Source: Malania oleifera (taxonomy: Eukaryota > Streptophyta > Magnoliopsida > Santalales > Ximeniaceae). From it: 64,000 nucleotides of DNA. The notes beneath the pieces were generated by a model. The model was not told the DNA's origin, made no database searches, and saw nothing but the letters and a program-made list of their open reading frames with translations. The stretch is taken from positions 58,482,346 through 58,546,345 of the forward strand of contig NC_080420.1 of the NCBI RefSeq assembly GCF_029873635.1. The letters are read 5' to 3'. The position numbers and the translations under genes were made by a program. Positions 11,691 to 21,683 of this stretch are shown here, in pieces. The stretch's first letter is position 1, and every line of letters begins with the position of its first letter.

Positions 11691-12168
11691 GTATGTGGGC
11701 ATGTGATTGGATGACAGAGAAGATGACCATGGTGTGATTTGAACGCGTAATTTTGGCTATTATTGGATTATGAATGCATTTGTATGGATATTTTAACTAT
11801 ATATTAAACACTTTAGCCACACACTGTTGCAAATTTATTCTTCCTTATTGAGAGGTGTCTCACCTCGTCGATGATTTAATCTTTTTAGGTTATATAGGTG
11901 GTCGAGCTTAGATAGCTCCAGGATGGGGTAGTTTTGTGAGTTGAATATATTAGAACGAATATGTATTTAACTTTATGTTTACTATATTTTTAATTCTAGA
12001 TTGTGTTATGGAGAACGTGGTTGTATTTTATGAGTTTGATAATGTGAATATAGAACTCTAGTATTATGTTCAAGGTTGTTTTATTATTTTTGCTGCGTGA
12101 ATGGTATTAGAGACGCATGTTGGTCTCATAACACTCCGGGCCCCATGTGGCGGGTTCAAGGCATTACA

Positions 12169-14333
12169 AAAATGATCATAAATACTTATGCTCCTGGTGC
12201 TTACTAAAAGACATCTTTTTCTTAATCAAAACCAGAGGCATCCATGAGGGGATTTGAGTTTCATTATTAAATCAAAATTTTCTCTTTGAGTTTGAAATAT
12301 AAATCGTCTAATCTTGGTTAACCTATTTTCTCCATAGGAATTCTTTACCAAACCACGATCATATCTGGTAGGGATTCTTTTTTTTTTTTTTGTCATTGAA
12401 TCGTATCCATGCTCCAAATTGTGATCATATTTAAAAGATACTTCCAATCACCAAAGAGCTATGTTCAAGAACCATATACTCCTAAATGCTCTTTGGTAAG
12501 ATGACTTGGACATATTCACAAGTGCGAAAATATTTTGACTATTGTCCTGCTTTCTCCAAAATACTCTTTTGAACATAATTGAAATTTTATCCTTAAGAGT
12601 ATTTATTTATCTTCCTTTCACAAGCCCTCAAAACTTAACATCATATCATTTAGAGCTTCATTTCTTTAGAATGCTTTGAATGGCTAATATGATTGCACTA
12701 GATTTCATTCTACATGAAAATACAAAATTCAAAGAAACCTATGCATGAGCAAATAAAGTAAAAGACCATTTGAAATTGTGCCTATGACGCATTGAAATGC
12801 ATAAGAAAAGAGGCAAAATGTTGGCTTATGACATTGAAGAAATATTCATTGTGATTTTTTTGGTCCTCTAAGCTAAAGGTTTCAAAGCCAAGCTTGAATT
12901 ATTGAAAATCTTAAAACACTTGGCTAAGATCTTGAAAAATAAATAATGGCATAAGCTGGTGTTAAGTTAAGTGCACAACTCAGGGGAGCATATATTTTTC
13001 ATGGTCATATAAATTTAAATGCTCTCATTATCTTATAACATTTATGTCCATATGCCTTCATAAGAACTGCACCGAACTCAAATCCATCCACTACTCTTTA
13101 GTGTTTATATTCCATGATAAATAGATTATTATTTATGAATTGATAATTGCTACCTGATTGCATACTTAGTTTAGAATGTCTCCTGCATGGCTGATGCAGT
13201 GATGTGAATTGCTTACTGGTAGTGAACTTTAGGTTGTTGTATGATTTATATGATCTATCTATTGAGAACAACTAGCTATCAGATACAAGTTTTATGGGAA
13301 TATGTCCGATTTACAAACAGCATGCTGCCGAAATTTCTATAAGATTTTCCCAAAATGAAATCTTGTACATAGATGATTATGATAGAATAAATGACAAAAA
13401 TATTGTTGAAAGGATGAGTGAAAACTAAATATTAAATTTCATCCTTGCATAATCATCAAGAACATTTAGAGGAGCTAAGATCCATCCCTAGAGAAAAAGG
13501 ATAAAAGACTCATATGCATCATTGTTTCGCTTTTCGTATATTGAGGTTCTTAAGAAAAACTTGGAACATCATATATAGCTCTTAAAGCTCTATGTTTAGG
13601 TATGGATTGTTCTCAGGTGTATAAGCACTATTGCATGCTTTAATATATCTTTTTTGATGCATGTGTGATCTATAGGGAGACTATACTAGTTGCAATGTTT
13701 GAAATAAATTCATCAATATCCAGTATAGTTATGTTAAAAGAATTTAAAATGAATGGCTTATACTACTTGGAATATTGAAATTAGTCTTTAACTAGTATAA
13801 GTAGCTTATTTTATCTAAGCATGGATTCAAATCAAAAAGGGGAGCATCCAAAATTAAACTTTTATTTCTTATGCTCACCTTACATTTAGCTTAGATTCAT
13901 AGAGCTTACTATGGCCTGCACGTTTAGTATAATGAATTTCTTCTACCCATAGTAAATCGTAAATCAATAAGCATCTACCTTAAATTTATAGGTGGAGTCA
14001 TTGAAATTAAATTTCCATCTTGTTAGGCTCTCCAACAGCTCTAGCGTAGATCTGCTTTGAATTTATTGTGGCATGTGCTAAAATATAATATTTCTATTGC
14101 AAATCATAATATGTTCGTTCTCCACAATCATTTGTGTAGCCATGTGATCCTTGCTTTAAATTGTTTGATACCTTTAGGATCTTTGTGGTTGACTTTTCTG
14201 GTCATATGTTGTGTGCTTAAATGAAATACTATAAAAATATTGCTTGCATATTCTTTAAAGTTTCTTTCTTAGTAAGCACATCCCTAGTACCTCTTGACAA
14301 TATTATAAGGGGGATATATATTCATATACATAC

Positions 14334-14389
<56 letters not shown>

Positions 14390-14854
14390 TCTTGGCAAGA
14401 AATGAATTTGCATGCGACATATCTTGTTTCTTGCTTGTTTGCTAAATTGTTATGCCCAAAATTTTTAAATCAAAAGGGGGAGTTATATTTTCAAAATTTT
14501 ATATCAAAAATGGGGAGAATTTTACTGTGCCAAAATGTTAAAAAGGGGGAAAGTTTTCAAGAAAGGTGGAGCTCTCTTAGCTAAGGAGTTCCTTATACTC
14601 AAAATTTTTATGCTTAGCTTAACCCTTTTGCTGATGCCAAAAAGGGGAGAGGGAGAGCAAAATGACAAAATTTTGAGTGAGCTATATTGCATGCTACATG
14701 ATTGTGTCCTACTGTCAAAATTAAATGCATATGATTTGAAATATCTTCTTCTCTTGATATGACTGAGTTATATTGTCTATCTTTTAAATTATGCGTATTC
14801 TTAGGGGGGGCCTTTTCAAGCATAACCCATTTTGCTCCTCAGTGTTTGTCATCA
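12169..14854 (+). other. E2 internal non-coding stretch, right of S1
   Basis: About 2.7 kb, A/T-rich, no RT or integrase motifs on either strand. Near the end it has several phrases of the type CAAAAAGGGG or AAAGGGGGA (about 14473, 14541 and 14638), typical of the segment before SIRE 3' LTRs. Confidence 0.6.
14324..14387. repeat. Microsatellite (CATA)n then (TA)n
   Basis: Simple repeat of about 64 bp in the E2 interior. It creates a spurious Ile/Tyr/His-rich open frame. Confidence 0.95.
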
Positions 14855-14870
14855 TAAAAAAGGACGAGAT
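14855..14870 (+). other. E2 polypurine tract
   Basis: AAAAAAGGACGAGAT directly before the LTR start TGTTGAC. The preceding GTTTGTCATCAT is the usual SIRE context; the purine run has one C. Confidence 0.7.
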
Positions 14871-17090
14871 TGTTGACTTTTTGAGTCCAATCTCTGCTTT
14901 GATGCTAACAAAGCACCAGTATATTATGTGTGGTTAAGTATGTGAATAGGTCTAAATTTCAGCACACATAAGACCAATGGACTTGGAAGCCAAAAGAAAC
15001 TCTAAGATCATATGTAACGAGAAGAGCAAAAGAAGATTGAAGATATTATTTGTTTTTAAATTGTATATGTATTTAGTTTGTGGTCTAAAATAATTGCATG
15101 ACATGCATGATATGAATGATAAGCTCATATGACCATAGATTGATTGTAGGGAGTCGAACAAAGGCCATAGACTGACCCTACGACACAATACCCTTAATTT
15201 AAATTACTATAACGTATTCACAAGGGTTTTAAAATGAATTCAGGGTCAAAATTGGGGCAAGAATAACAATATTGGATTTTTGGGCTTAATTTAAAAGCCC
15301 GGTCGACCGAATCCTTGGTAGTATAAATGCTTTGGTAGACCGAACCTAAGCCCGATCGACTAAAACCTCTAGTCATAATCAGTTTGGTCGACCTAACCAA
15401 CGTTTGCCCACATAGTCAATTCTTTGACCAAGCCTCGGCCGACCAAACCCACCATGCACAAATTGGCTTGGTCGACCAAACCGGTCATAAGACATGTTGA
15501 CTTCGCTCAGTCGACCGTTCTGAAATGAACGTATTGTCTTAGGTCAACCGAACCAACACGTGTCTGACACCCTAACTACTTGGTCAACAAAAATCATAGT
15601 TCAAAATAGCCTTGGTCGAACAAACCTATGAAGGGTTCAAAAATCGCCTTGAAACGGTCGACCATATCTTCAATTTAAAATTGCCATGGTCGACCGAACT
15701 TGTTAAAGTTGTTGACCGAACCGGAAATACGGTCGACTGAACCTCCCGGGTTGCTCAATTTTTTACCGCAAGTAACATGAGTTATTTTTAACTAAACATG
15801 TTTAATCTTTTTCCAAAATACCCAGTGTTTCCGCAACGGTCATATTTTTCCCCAAGTCTATGTATACCCCATCATTACTCAGATTTTAACATGAGATTAG
15901 ATTGCATATCCTCTGAAAATATTTTTGATTTTTTCATTCCTTTATACTCTTTCATACTTATTACATTGAAAATATTTTCAAGAACAAATTTATTTGGGCA
16001 TTTGTTTTTGACAACAAATATCATTTACTCTCATTTGCTCTTATTGTTTAAAATCATTCCTTGAGAGTATAAGTTGTGTTTCTCCACATATTTCTTTGAT
16101 AAATATCTTGGGAGAAATATTTTTCTAATTTTTGAATCTTTAGAATTTCCATTGCTAGATTCATAAAGTTGATCTTACCTTTGTTACAAGAACTAGTTTT
16201 TGGGCATAACTCTAAAATCTCCTATACTTCACTTTGAAAAATATTTCTAGAGATCGCTTTTGAGAATTTGAAGATCTTTAAAGTATAATTTGCATTTTTT
16301 TTAAACAAAGATCATTTATTATTATTTGGGCACAAATCAATTTGAGTGCAAAAATTATAGGTTCTCCTACACTTCATTTGAGAAATATTTTTGGGAGAAA
16401 ATATTTTATTAAGGTTTGCATCTTTGAAGTGCTTTATTATATACATCTAACTCAAAGATTGCATAAGTCATTTTGATAAAATCACATTCTCACATTGAGC
16501 TTGACATCATATCATTCGTGAGTGTATCATATTGGTGTACACATAAGCTTTTGTTAGAAGAAATTTATTTGTGCACAAATATTTTATTGGTTGTATTCGC
16601 GACATATGGTCGGAAGAGGGAGACTAGCCTTGTGAATAGTCCCGGACTTGCTCAGACTCGGTTAGGAGAGCACCGGACTGGTTCAGACCTGGTTAGGAGA
16701 ACTAGGTGCACTATCCTAGTAAGGTGTTGTAAACGGTGTCACTCCACCCACAAGTAAGCAACTTAGTGGAATCCTCTTGCTTGTGAGCTTGAGGCGAGGA
16801 CGTAGGCATGTTTGGCCGAACCCCGATAACATTTCTTGTGCCCGATTTTAATTTTTGAAATTCACTTTTTGCAGTTGAATGTTTATGTTTTTATTATTGT
16901 GAATGATTAAGAAATACTAAGCCTATCGTATTTGTGTTATTTATTGGCCCAATTTTATATTGTTGGGTTCTTTGTATTTGCTTAGAAAGACCCTAGGTTG
17001 AGTTATATTGGTTACGAATTGAATTGAACCTAGGCATAAATGTTTAAATACCCAATTCACCCCCCTCTTGGGAATACACCAATTCCAACA
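14871..17090 (+). repeat. E2 3' LTR
   Basis: TGTTGACTTTTTGAG at the left edge, CACCAATTCCAACA at the right. About 2.2 kb. It holds a large GGTCGACC array (15296-15745). In R/U5 it has a block shared with S3 and partly with E7: GACTAGCCTTGT near 16622 and GCGAGGACGTAGGC near 16794. Confidence 0.85.
15296..15745 (+). promoter_or_regulatory. E2 palindrome array, consensus GGTCGACCGAAC
   Basis: About 13 copies of GGTCGACC plus (G/A)AAC, for example GGTCGACCGAATC at 15301, GGTAGACCGAACC, GGTCGACCTAACC, GGCCGACCAAACC, GGTCGACCAAACC, GGTCAACCGAACC and GGTCGACTGAACC. Spacing is irregular (about 20-50 bp), unlike a CRISPR or a true tandem repeat. The core GGTCGACC is a perfect palindrome; most variants are C/T or G/A changes. 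Confidence 0.75.
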
Positions 17091-17095
17091 CTATA

Positions 17096-17358
17096 TTCAA
17101 TGGAGAATATAAGAACGTTGTCAATTGTCTCGTATGTAAGGAATCTCATTGGAAATTCAGTGATGGCAAGGTTAAAAAAATTCCATGTAAAATGATGCAT
17201 TGCCTTCCATTGAATTATGGTTGTAATGAATTTACATATCGAGTAAAAGATGCTTCTAATTTGAGATGGCAAAAGGAGAAGCGTGTAAAGGAACCTATTG
17301 TGAATGAACTTGGAATTGCACAACGAAATTTAAACGCATCAATAATGAAGAACAAGTA
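17096..17358 (+). pseudogene. CACTA (En/Spm) transposase relic, right part
   Basis: An 88-codon frame open without an ATG. It has Cys-x2-Cys followed by x4 and Trp (CLVCKESHW), then KVKKIPCKMMHCLPL and SNLRWQKEKRV. These match CPVCGESRW, KVPxKVxxYFPL and AxxxxWHxEKRV as I recall them from Transposase_21 of CACTA elements. The His before EKR is Gln here. The frame is continuous with the left part across the E2 site. It is lost at the E3 LTR, whose edge falls at the stop codon. Confidence 0.55.
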
Positions 17359-17359
17359 T

Positions 17360-17825
17360 TGAAACAGACACATAGTATCTATGAAAGCAAGAACAACAAT
17401 GCAACGATTTACGTTGTTTGGAAATGCCTACATCCACGGGAGCAATCGGCAAAGGTTTTCACTATGAGAATGTCAAAGAACACAATAAAATACAATTATA
17501 ATGATCTTCCACTCTCAGCATACACCCATAATGGTATATTTATAAACTCTTCAGAGGTTTCCTTCCAAACACCCAACCATATTAATGTTCACATTCAAAA
17601 ATTGAAATTAACCTCACTGCCTTGAGCCAAACTGTCGATTGATTAGGCTAATCAGTCAATTGTTTCAGACATAATGTAAATTGTCTTAATTCTGAAACAA
17701 ACAGTCGAATATTTCACCTAATCAGTCAACTGTTTGCTACTACTACTCAATATATTTGATTTTCAACTATGTCTTCTTCCTTGTTTATGTAAGCCGTCAA
17801 TTATATGAGCCATAAGAACACAACA
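17360..17825 (-). repeat. E3 3' LTR
   Basis: Reading on the minus strand, the purine tract CAAGGTGGAGAT is followed by TGTTG at 17825. The LTR seems to end at GTCTGTTTCA (17360), giving about 466 bp, normal for Tork elements. The U5 phrase CCGTGGATGTAGGC is at about 17425-17440. The lower edge is inferred from the CA end only. Confidence 0.6.
17627..17745 (-). promoter_or_regulatory. E3 palindrome cluster, consensus AACAGTCGACTGTT
   Basis: Four copies or half copies: AACTGTCGATTG, CAGTCAATTGTTT, AACAGTCGAATATTT and CAGTCAACTGTTT. Small, but the same type as the other arrays in this window. Confidence 0.5.
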
Positions 17826-17925
17826 ATCTCCACCTTGGGGAGTATATGTCCTTTAAAAGAACCATAAAGACATAACTTGTTGCTCCACCTTGACCTTGGA
17901 ATGTTAGGTTGGGTCTGTCTCCTTT

Positions 17926-19045
17926 CTAGCACTTGGAGACACGAAGTAAGTCCAAAAAATGCTTGAACTTTTCAGTTATAATGGGTCTTTTCAAAATTTT
18001 TGCTGCATTTTCAGATGTGCGAACCTTCTCCAATACAATTTCACCTAAGGTAATCAATTCCCAGACCCTGTGGAACCTTACATCAATATGCTTGATTCTA
18101 GCGTGGTACATTTGATTCTTAGCTAAGTAGATAGCGCTCTAATTATCACAACATAGAACAACCCCACATTGCCTCATTGCTATATACCCAGCTCTTTAAC
18201 CAAACTAGTAAGCCATAAGGCTTTCTTTATAGTTTTGACAACTACCATGCATTCAGATTTAGTTGTAGACAATGCCACCAAGGATTATACCATGAACTTT
18301 CAATATATCGGTCCTCCTACAAGGGTAAATACATAACCCATTCTAGACCTTTTGTCATCCATATCCCCTGCGTAATCAGCATCAACAAACCCCACAACTA
18401 ATGAACTATCATGTTACTTGCCAAACATGATACCAAAACTAGAAGTACCCTGTAAGTATTTGAAAATATATTTGACAGCTTCCCAGTGTTGTTTACCTGG
18501 ATTAGAGAGAAACTTACTCACTACATGTGCCAAGTCTAATCTTGTACATACCATGACATACATTAAATTTCCCACGACGCTAGCATAGGGGTCCTTTGAC
18601 ATGTCTTGGATATCATCATTTGTACTTGGGTATTTAGTAGTAGACAATTTAAAGTGACTCGCTAGAGGTGTACCTATTGATTTAGCATAAGATATGCTGA
18701 ACCTTTCCAACACCTTCTCCACATAACCGCCCTAAGATAACCACAACCTGCCTGCAGTTCTGTCCCGCCGTATCTCTATCCCAAGTATCTTCTTAACTAG
18801 ACCAAGATCCTTCATGTCAAACTCTTTATGCAACATATCCTTTAACTGATTTATTTCAGTTAAATCCTTCATAGTTATTAACATGTCATTGACATACAAC
18901 AATAAGAAAATAAGAGAACCATCATCAAGCTTCTTCACGTACACACAGTAGTCATACTCATATCTTCTATAGCCTATCCTAATCATATAGGAATCAAATA
19001 TATTGTACCATTGCCATAGTTGAACCATGTAACCTTTCTTCCTCC
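17926..19045 (-). pseudogene. E3 pol fragment: RT C-terminal half and RNase H
   Basis: Reading on the minus strand from 19045, the RT part has WYNIFDSYMIRIGYRR and the catalytic motif as YVNDM instead of YVDDM, so one catalytic Asp is Asn. It continues through KILGIEI, PYASVVGNLMY and GKQHWEAVKYIFKYL. RNase H follows (DADYAGD region near 18380) and ends with KHIDVRFH...SENAA and HFLDLLRVSKC at about 17926. Two stops and several frame breaks. The motifs fit Tork-lineage copia pol. Confidence 0.8.
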
Positions 19046-20020
19046 AATCCGGTGAGCAATCCCATGATGCCTACTTCCTCTGATGATTGCAAATTGCCTC
19101 ACTGTATCCCTGCAATACCATTTCCTGCAGTGCTTCAATCCAACTCTAAGTCTAAGAAGGAAGCCAATGTAGAGTCCATGATGGACATATTTAGGCAAGT
19201 CAAGGTCAATCTTCCTCTCTTAGATGCAATTAATTCAGTAGCTGCTTATGCAAAATTCCTTAAGGACTTATGCATCTAAAAGCACAAATCTTAGGTGCAC
19301 ATGAACCAAAAAGAGTCTGGTTGACCGAGCATGTAAGCTCCATTATGTTAGGCCACATTCTCCCAAAGCTTAAGAACCCCGATGCTGCCACCATATCATA
19401 TGTAATCAGCGTTTGCACCATCGATAGGGCCCTTTTGGATTTGAGAGCAAGCGTGAACCTACTTCTTTACTCGGTTTACCAACAATTTGGTCTAGGAGAG
19501 CTTAAGCTTACCACGGTCACTTTGAGCTTTGCTGACCGATTTGTGAAAAGGCCACAGGGTGTTGTTGAGGATGTCCTAATGAAGGTCGATAAGTTCTATT
19601 TCCTAGTCGACTTCATTGTCTTAGGCATGAAACCTACCGAACCAACCAAAATCAAATCCTGGTCATTCTAGATCGACCATTTTAGCCACAACTAATGCAT
19701 GTATCTAGTGTAGGATTGATGTCATAGATGTATCCTTTGGCAACATGAAGCTTGAGCTGAATGTTTTCCACGCCTTCCAACACCCATCCTATGACATCCA
19801 ATACATGGACGAAGATATGATCGACTAGTGTGTTTAGGAAGTTGCGCCCTTGATTATTTTAAAGGATCCCCTTGAGGCTATGATTCAGCTAGATCATCCT
19901 TCTATTATAGGCTTAGAGGACCCGTATGAGCATATTTTTGTTGTCTATCACCCGACCTCTAGCCTAGAAAGAAGGCCCTAGAATGCTAAGTTCAAAACCA
20001 TTCCTACTCTTTCTAGCATT
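19046..20020 (+). pseudogene. E4 gag end and protease
   Basis: Gag end: MMDIFRQVKVNLPLLDAI and YAKFLKDLC, the usual Athila segment before the protease. Protease: LDLRASVNLL at about 19435, where the active-site DLGAS has Gly changed to Arg. Then LGELKLTTVTLSFADRFVK, GVVEDVLMKVDKFYFLVDFIVLGM and, after a frame change near 19660, VSFGNMKLELNVFHA. A stop at about 19276 separates the two segments. Close to E5 but not identical. Confidence 0.75.
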
Positions 20021-20122
20021 CCAGCATAATCTTCCTTCGAGGCCCCACCATTGCTTAAGTGAAAGCCATGTATGGAGCGGGTTTGCATCGAACCTAGGTG
20101 AATCCAACATAAGCATTTATTG

Positions 20123-20168
20123 CGTCTAGCTGAAAACAGTAAAATTAGCACTTCTAGGAGGCAACCCA
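20123..20168 (+). ncRNA. Putative structured RNA element, E4 copy
   Basis: CGTCTAGCTGAAAACAGTAA, then ATTAGCACTTCTAGG and AGGCAACCCA. Same order and spacing as the E5 copy (26127-26172) and the E6 copy (49585-49630). In this copy the first hairpin is disrupted. It is not known to be an independent RNA; it would be part of the element transcript. Confidence 0.5.
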
Positions 20169-20239
20169 CTTGTTTTTCTTGTTCTTTGATTCTTTAGGTT
20201 GTGCATTGTAAGGTATGTTAGAGTCTATAGTCATTAGAT

Positions 20240-20780
20240 TAGGTCTTAGTTTAGTGTCTCAGTCGACCTACTTGCGACTATGGTTTCCCTAGGTGCGACT
20301 AGGTCCCCCTTTCATAGCCCTTAATAAGGGAAATGTGGCCTTCTTCATAGAATAGGTTGACTAGGGCTCGACCAGCAGGCTTATCAGGTGCGACTAAGTT
20401 CACCATTCTGGCCCCTGAAGTCTCAAAATTCCAAACTTTCACAAAATAGGTCGACTATTACGCAACCAGCATGGCAGTGTGGTGCAACATGGTTGACTCT
20501 ATGTATTCTTATTGACCATTAATTTCTAGAATAAGTAGACCATTGCACGACTATCACTCCAATTTGGCATGACTTGGTCGATAGACTATTTTTAACATTC
20601 AATTGGGGGTCAACCAAGGGCACAACCAGCCCTAATCTGGTGTGACCATGTCAAGATAGTAAAAAAAAATTTTTCAATTCCTTTTAACCTACGAAGCCCT
20701 AACTCCTTCTTTCTTTGTTTTCTTCACAAACCCTCATCGGACCCACCTATAGACCTGGTCGACCGAGCACCCAAGCCCTT
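20240..20780 (+). promoter_or_regulatory. E4 internal motif array (GTCGACC / GGTGCGACTA)
   Basis: Many copies of the family's motifs between the structured element and ORF2: AGTCGACCTAC, GGTGCGACTAGG, GGTTGACTAGGG, CTCGACCAGC, GGTGCGACTAAG, GGTCGACTATT, GGTCGATAG, GGTCAACC and GGTCGACCGAG. The same motifs fill U3 of E5. Confidence 0.6.
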
Positions 20781-20958
20781 TTTGACCACCTTTTGCTAGC
20801 CACTGGCATCTCTCCCACCTCCGGAAACCAGCTCCGGCTAGCCTCCTCCCTCTTTAGCCATGAGTTTTCCCTTATGAGTGTTCCTATAGGAAAGCCTCAT
20901 ATCTTCATCTTCATCCCTCGTCGCACCTTTATTTCTTGTTCTGGGAAGCTTTTCCATA

Positions 20959-21683
20959 ATGACAAGCCGCACTGATGCCTGGGCTGCTGCTAAGCATCCC
21001 CACTCCTTTAGTGCCACATCCAAGAGAAAGAGAGTTAAGAACAACCCGTGGATGCGTCTAGCTCCGATTATGATCGAAACCTATTGGTACTACCCAAGAA
21101 AAGGGGCCAGTCTACTTAAAGAGAACAGGAGAAGAAATGTAAAGGCAATAGGGTTTGGCATATGACCTTGGAGGACTACGATTTCAGGCCAATGTACACG
21201 TACCGGCTTGTTGAGACTCGGGTCCATCCAAGGAAAAAATGCTGCATCAATATACTAAAAAAGTGAAAATTTGATCACTACATGACCCCGCCGAGCACTT
21301 TCTATCATCCACAGTTGGTGCGGGAGTTCTACAACCATTTGTAACATGATCCCTCCACTAGAATTTGGACCATTGAGGTGAAGGGGATCAATTTTGAGTT
21401 GATGGTTGAGGTCATCGATAAAGCATAGCCGAATAACCAAGTTGATGACATTCCCTGGCAGCCTCTCGAATCCATCAACATGCATCACATAGTTAGCCAG
21501 ATGTTTCATGGCTCGTACTCAAACGACATTGGTTATCAGAGGGGGACATGCACGATCTAAAACCAACTGCTTGATTATTTTCTGTTGCTTGACCTCATTC
21601 TGCAGTGCAACATTTGTGCTTTTAGGCACCATTTAGAGACACGGGGCATCCAACTCTAGGTTTTGTATGTGGTACATTGATAT
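20959..21683 (+). pseudogene. E4 ORF2, first part
   Basis: Opens MTSRTDAWAAAKHPHSF, basic and without a signal peptide. It then degrades but stays alignable with E5 ORF2: KFDHYMTP, LVREFYNHL, DDIPW, MHHIVSQMFHG and HLETRGIQL. The REFY...W and DxIPW pattern resembles the 'putative plant transposon protein' domain as I recall it. The function is unknown. E5 is inserted at 21683 inside LYVVH...IPKMI, and the reading resumes at 32006. Confidence 0.55.

Larger units (their letters stand above)
9897..12168 (+). mobile_element. S1: solo LTR, Tekay-like Ty3, inside E2
   Basis: Starts TGTAACGAACC and ends GGCATTACA. Flanks CAAAT (9892-9896) and AAAAT (12169-12173) match at four of five bases, consistent with an aged target duplication. 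It shares two modules with the E1 LTR. It contains a palindromic array, a TATA box and minisatellite-like repeats. No PBS, PPT or coding region, so it reads as a solo LTR left by LTR-LTR recombination. Confidence 0.75.
8036..17090 (+). mobile_element. E2: Ty1/copia SIRE/Maximus-type element, pol-less, TSD CTATA
   Basis: Bounded by TGTTG at 8036 and CAACA at 17090, with identical 5-bp target duplications CTATA at 8031-8035 and 17091-17095. The 3' LTR is complete (about 2.2 kb); the 5' LTR keeps only its first 0.4 kb. The interior holds a broken gag and long non-coding stretches but no RT, RNase H or integrase. It is also interrupted by solo LTR S1. The PPT context (GTTTGTCATCAT followed by a purine run and GATTGTTGAC) and the LTR phrase GCGAGGACGTAGGC are SIRE-like. 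Confidence 0.85.
17360..19045 (-). mobile_element. E3: Ty1/copia Tork-type fragment
   Basis: Minus-strand fragment with one LTR at the low-coordinate end and the C-terminal half of pol. Everything upstream of the middle of RT, including the other LTR, is missing where it abuts E4 at about 19045. Confidence 0.75.
19046..21683 (+). mobile_element. E4 left part: Athila-like gag-pro-ORF2 element, truncated
   Basis: Contains the end of gag, a protease, the structured motif, a motif array and the first half of ORF2. The 5' LTR and most of gag are lost at the junction with E3. E5 interrupts ORF2 after 21683; E4 resumes at 32006 and again after S2. No RT or integrase lies between protease and ORF2. 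Confidence 0.75.

Noticed and set aside
12226-12447. 73-residue basic frame on the minus strand
   Set aside because: Antisense in E2, no recognisable motif.
14221-14445. Open frame rich in Ile, Tyr, His, Thr
   Set aside because: Product of the (CATA)n/(TA)n microsatellite.
15296-15745. Regularly recurring GGTCGACC motif as a CRISPR-like array
   Set aside because: Spacing is irregular, motifs are too short and variable, and the array lies in a plant LTR.
16473-16757. 94-residue frame in the E2 3' LTR
   Set aside because: Crosses the R/U5 block shared with S3, where the frame is not kept.
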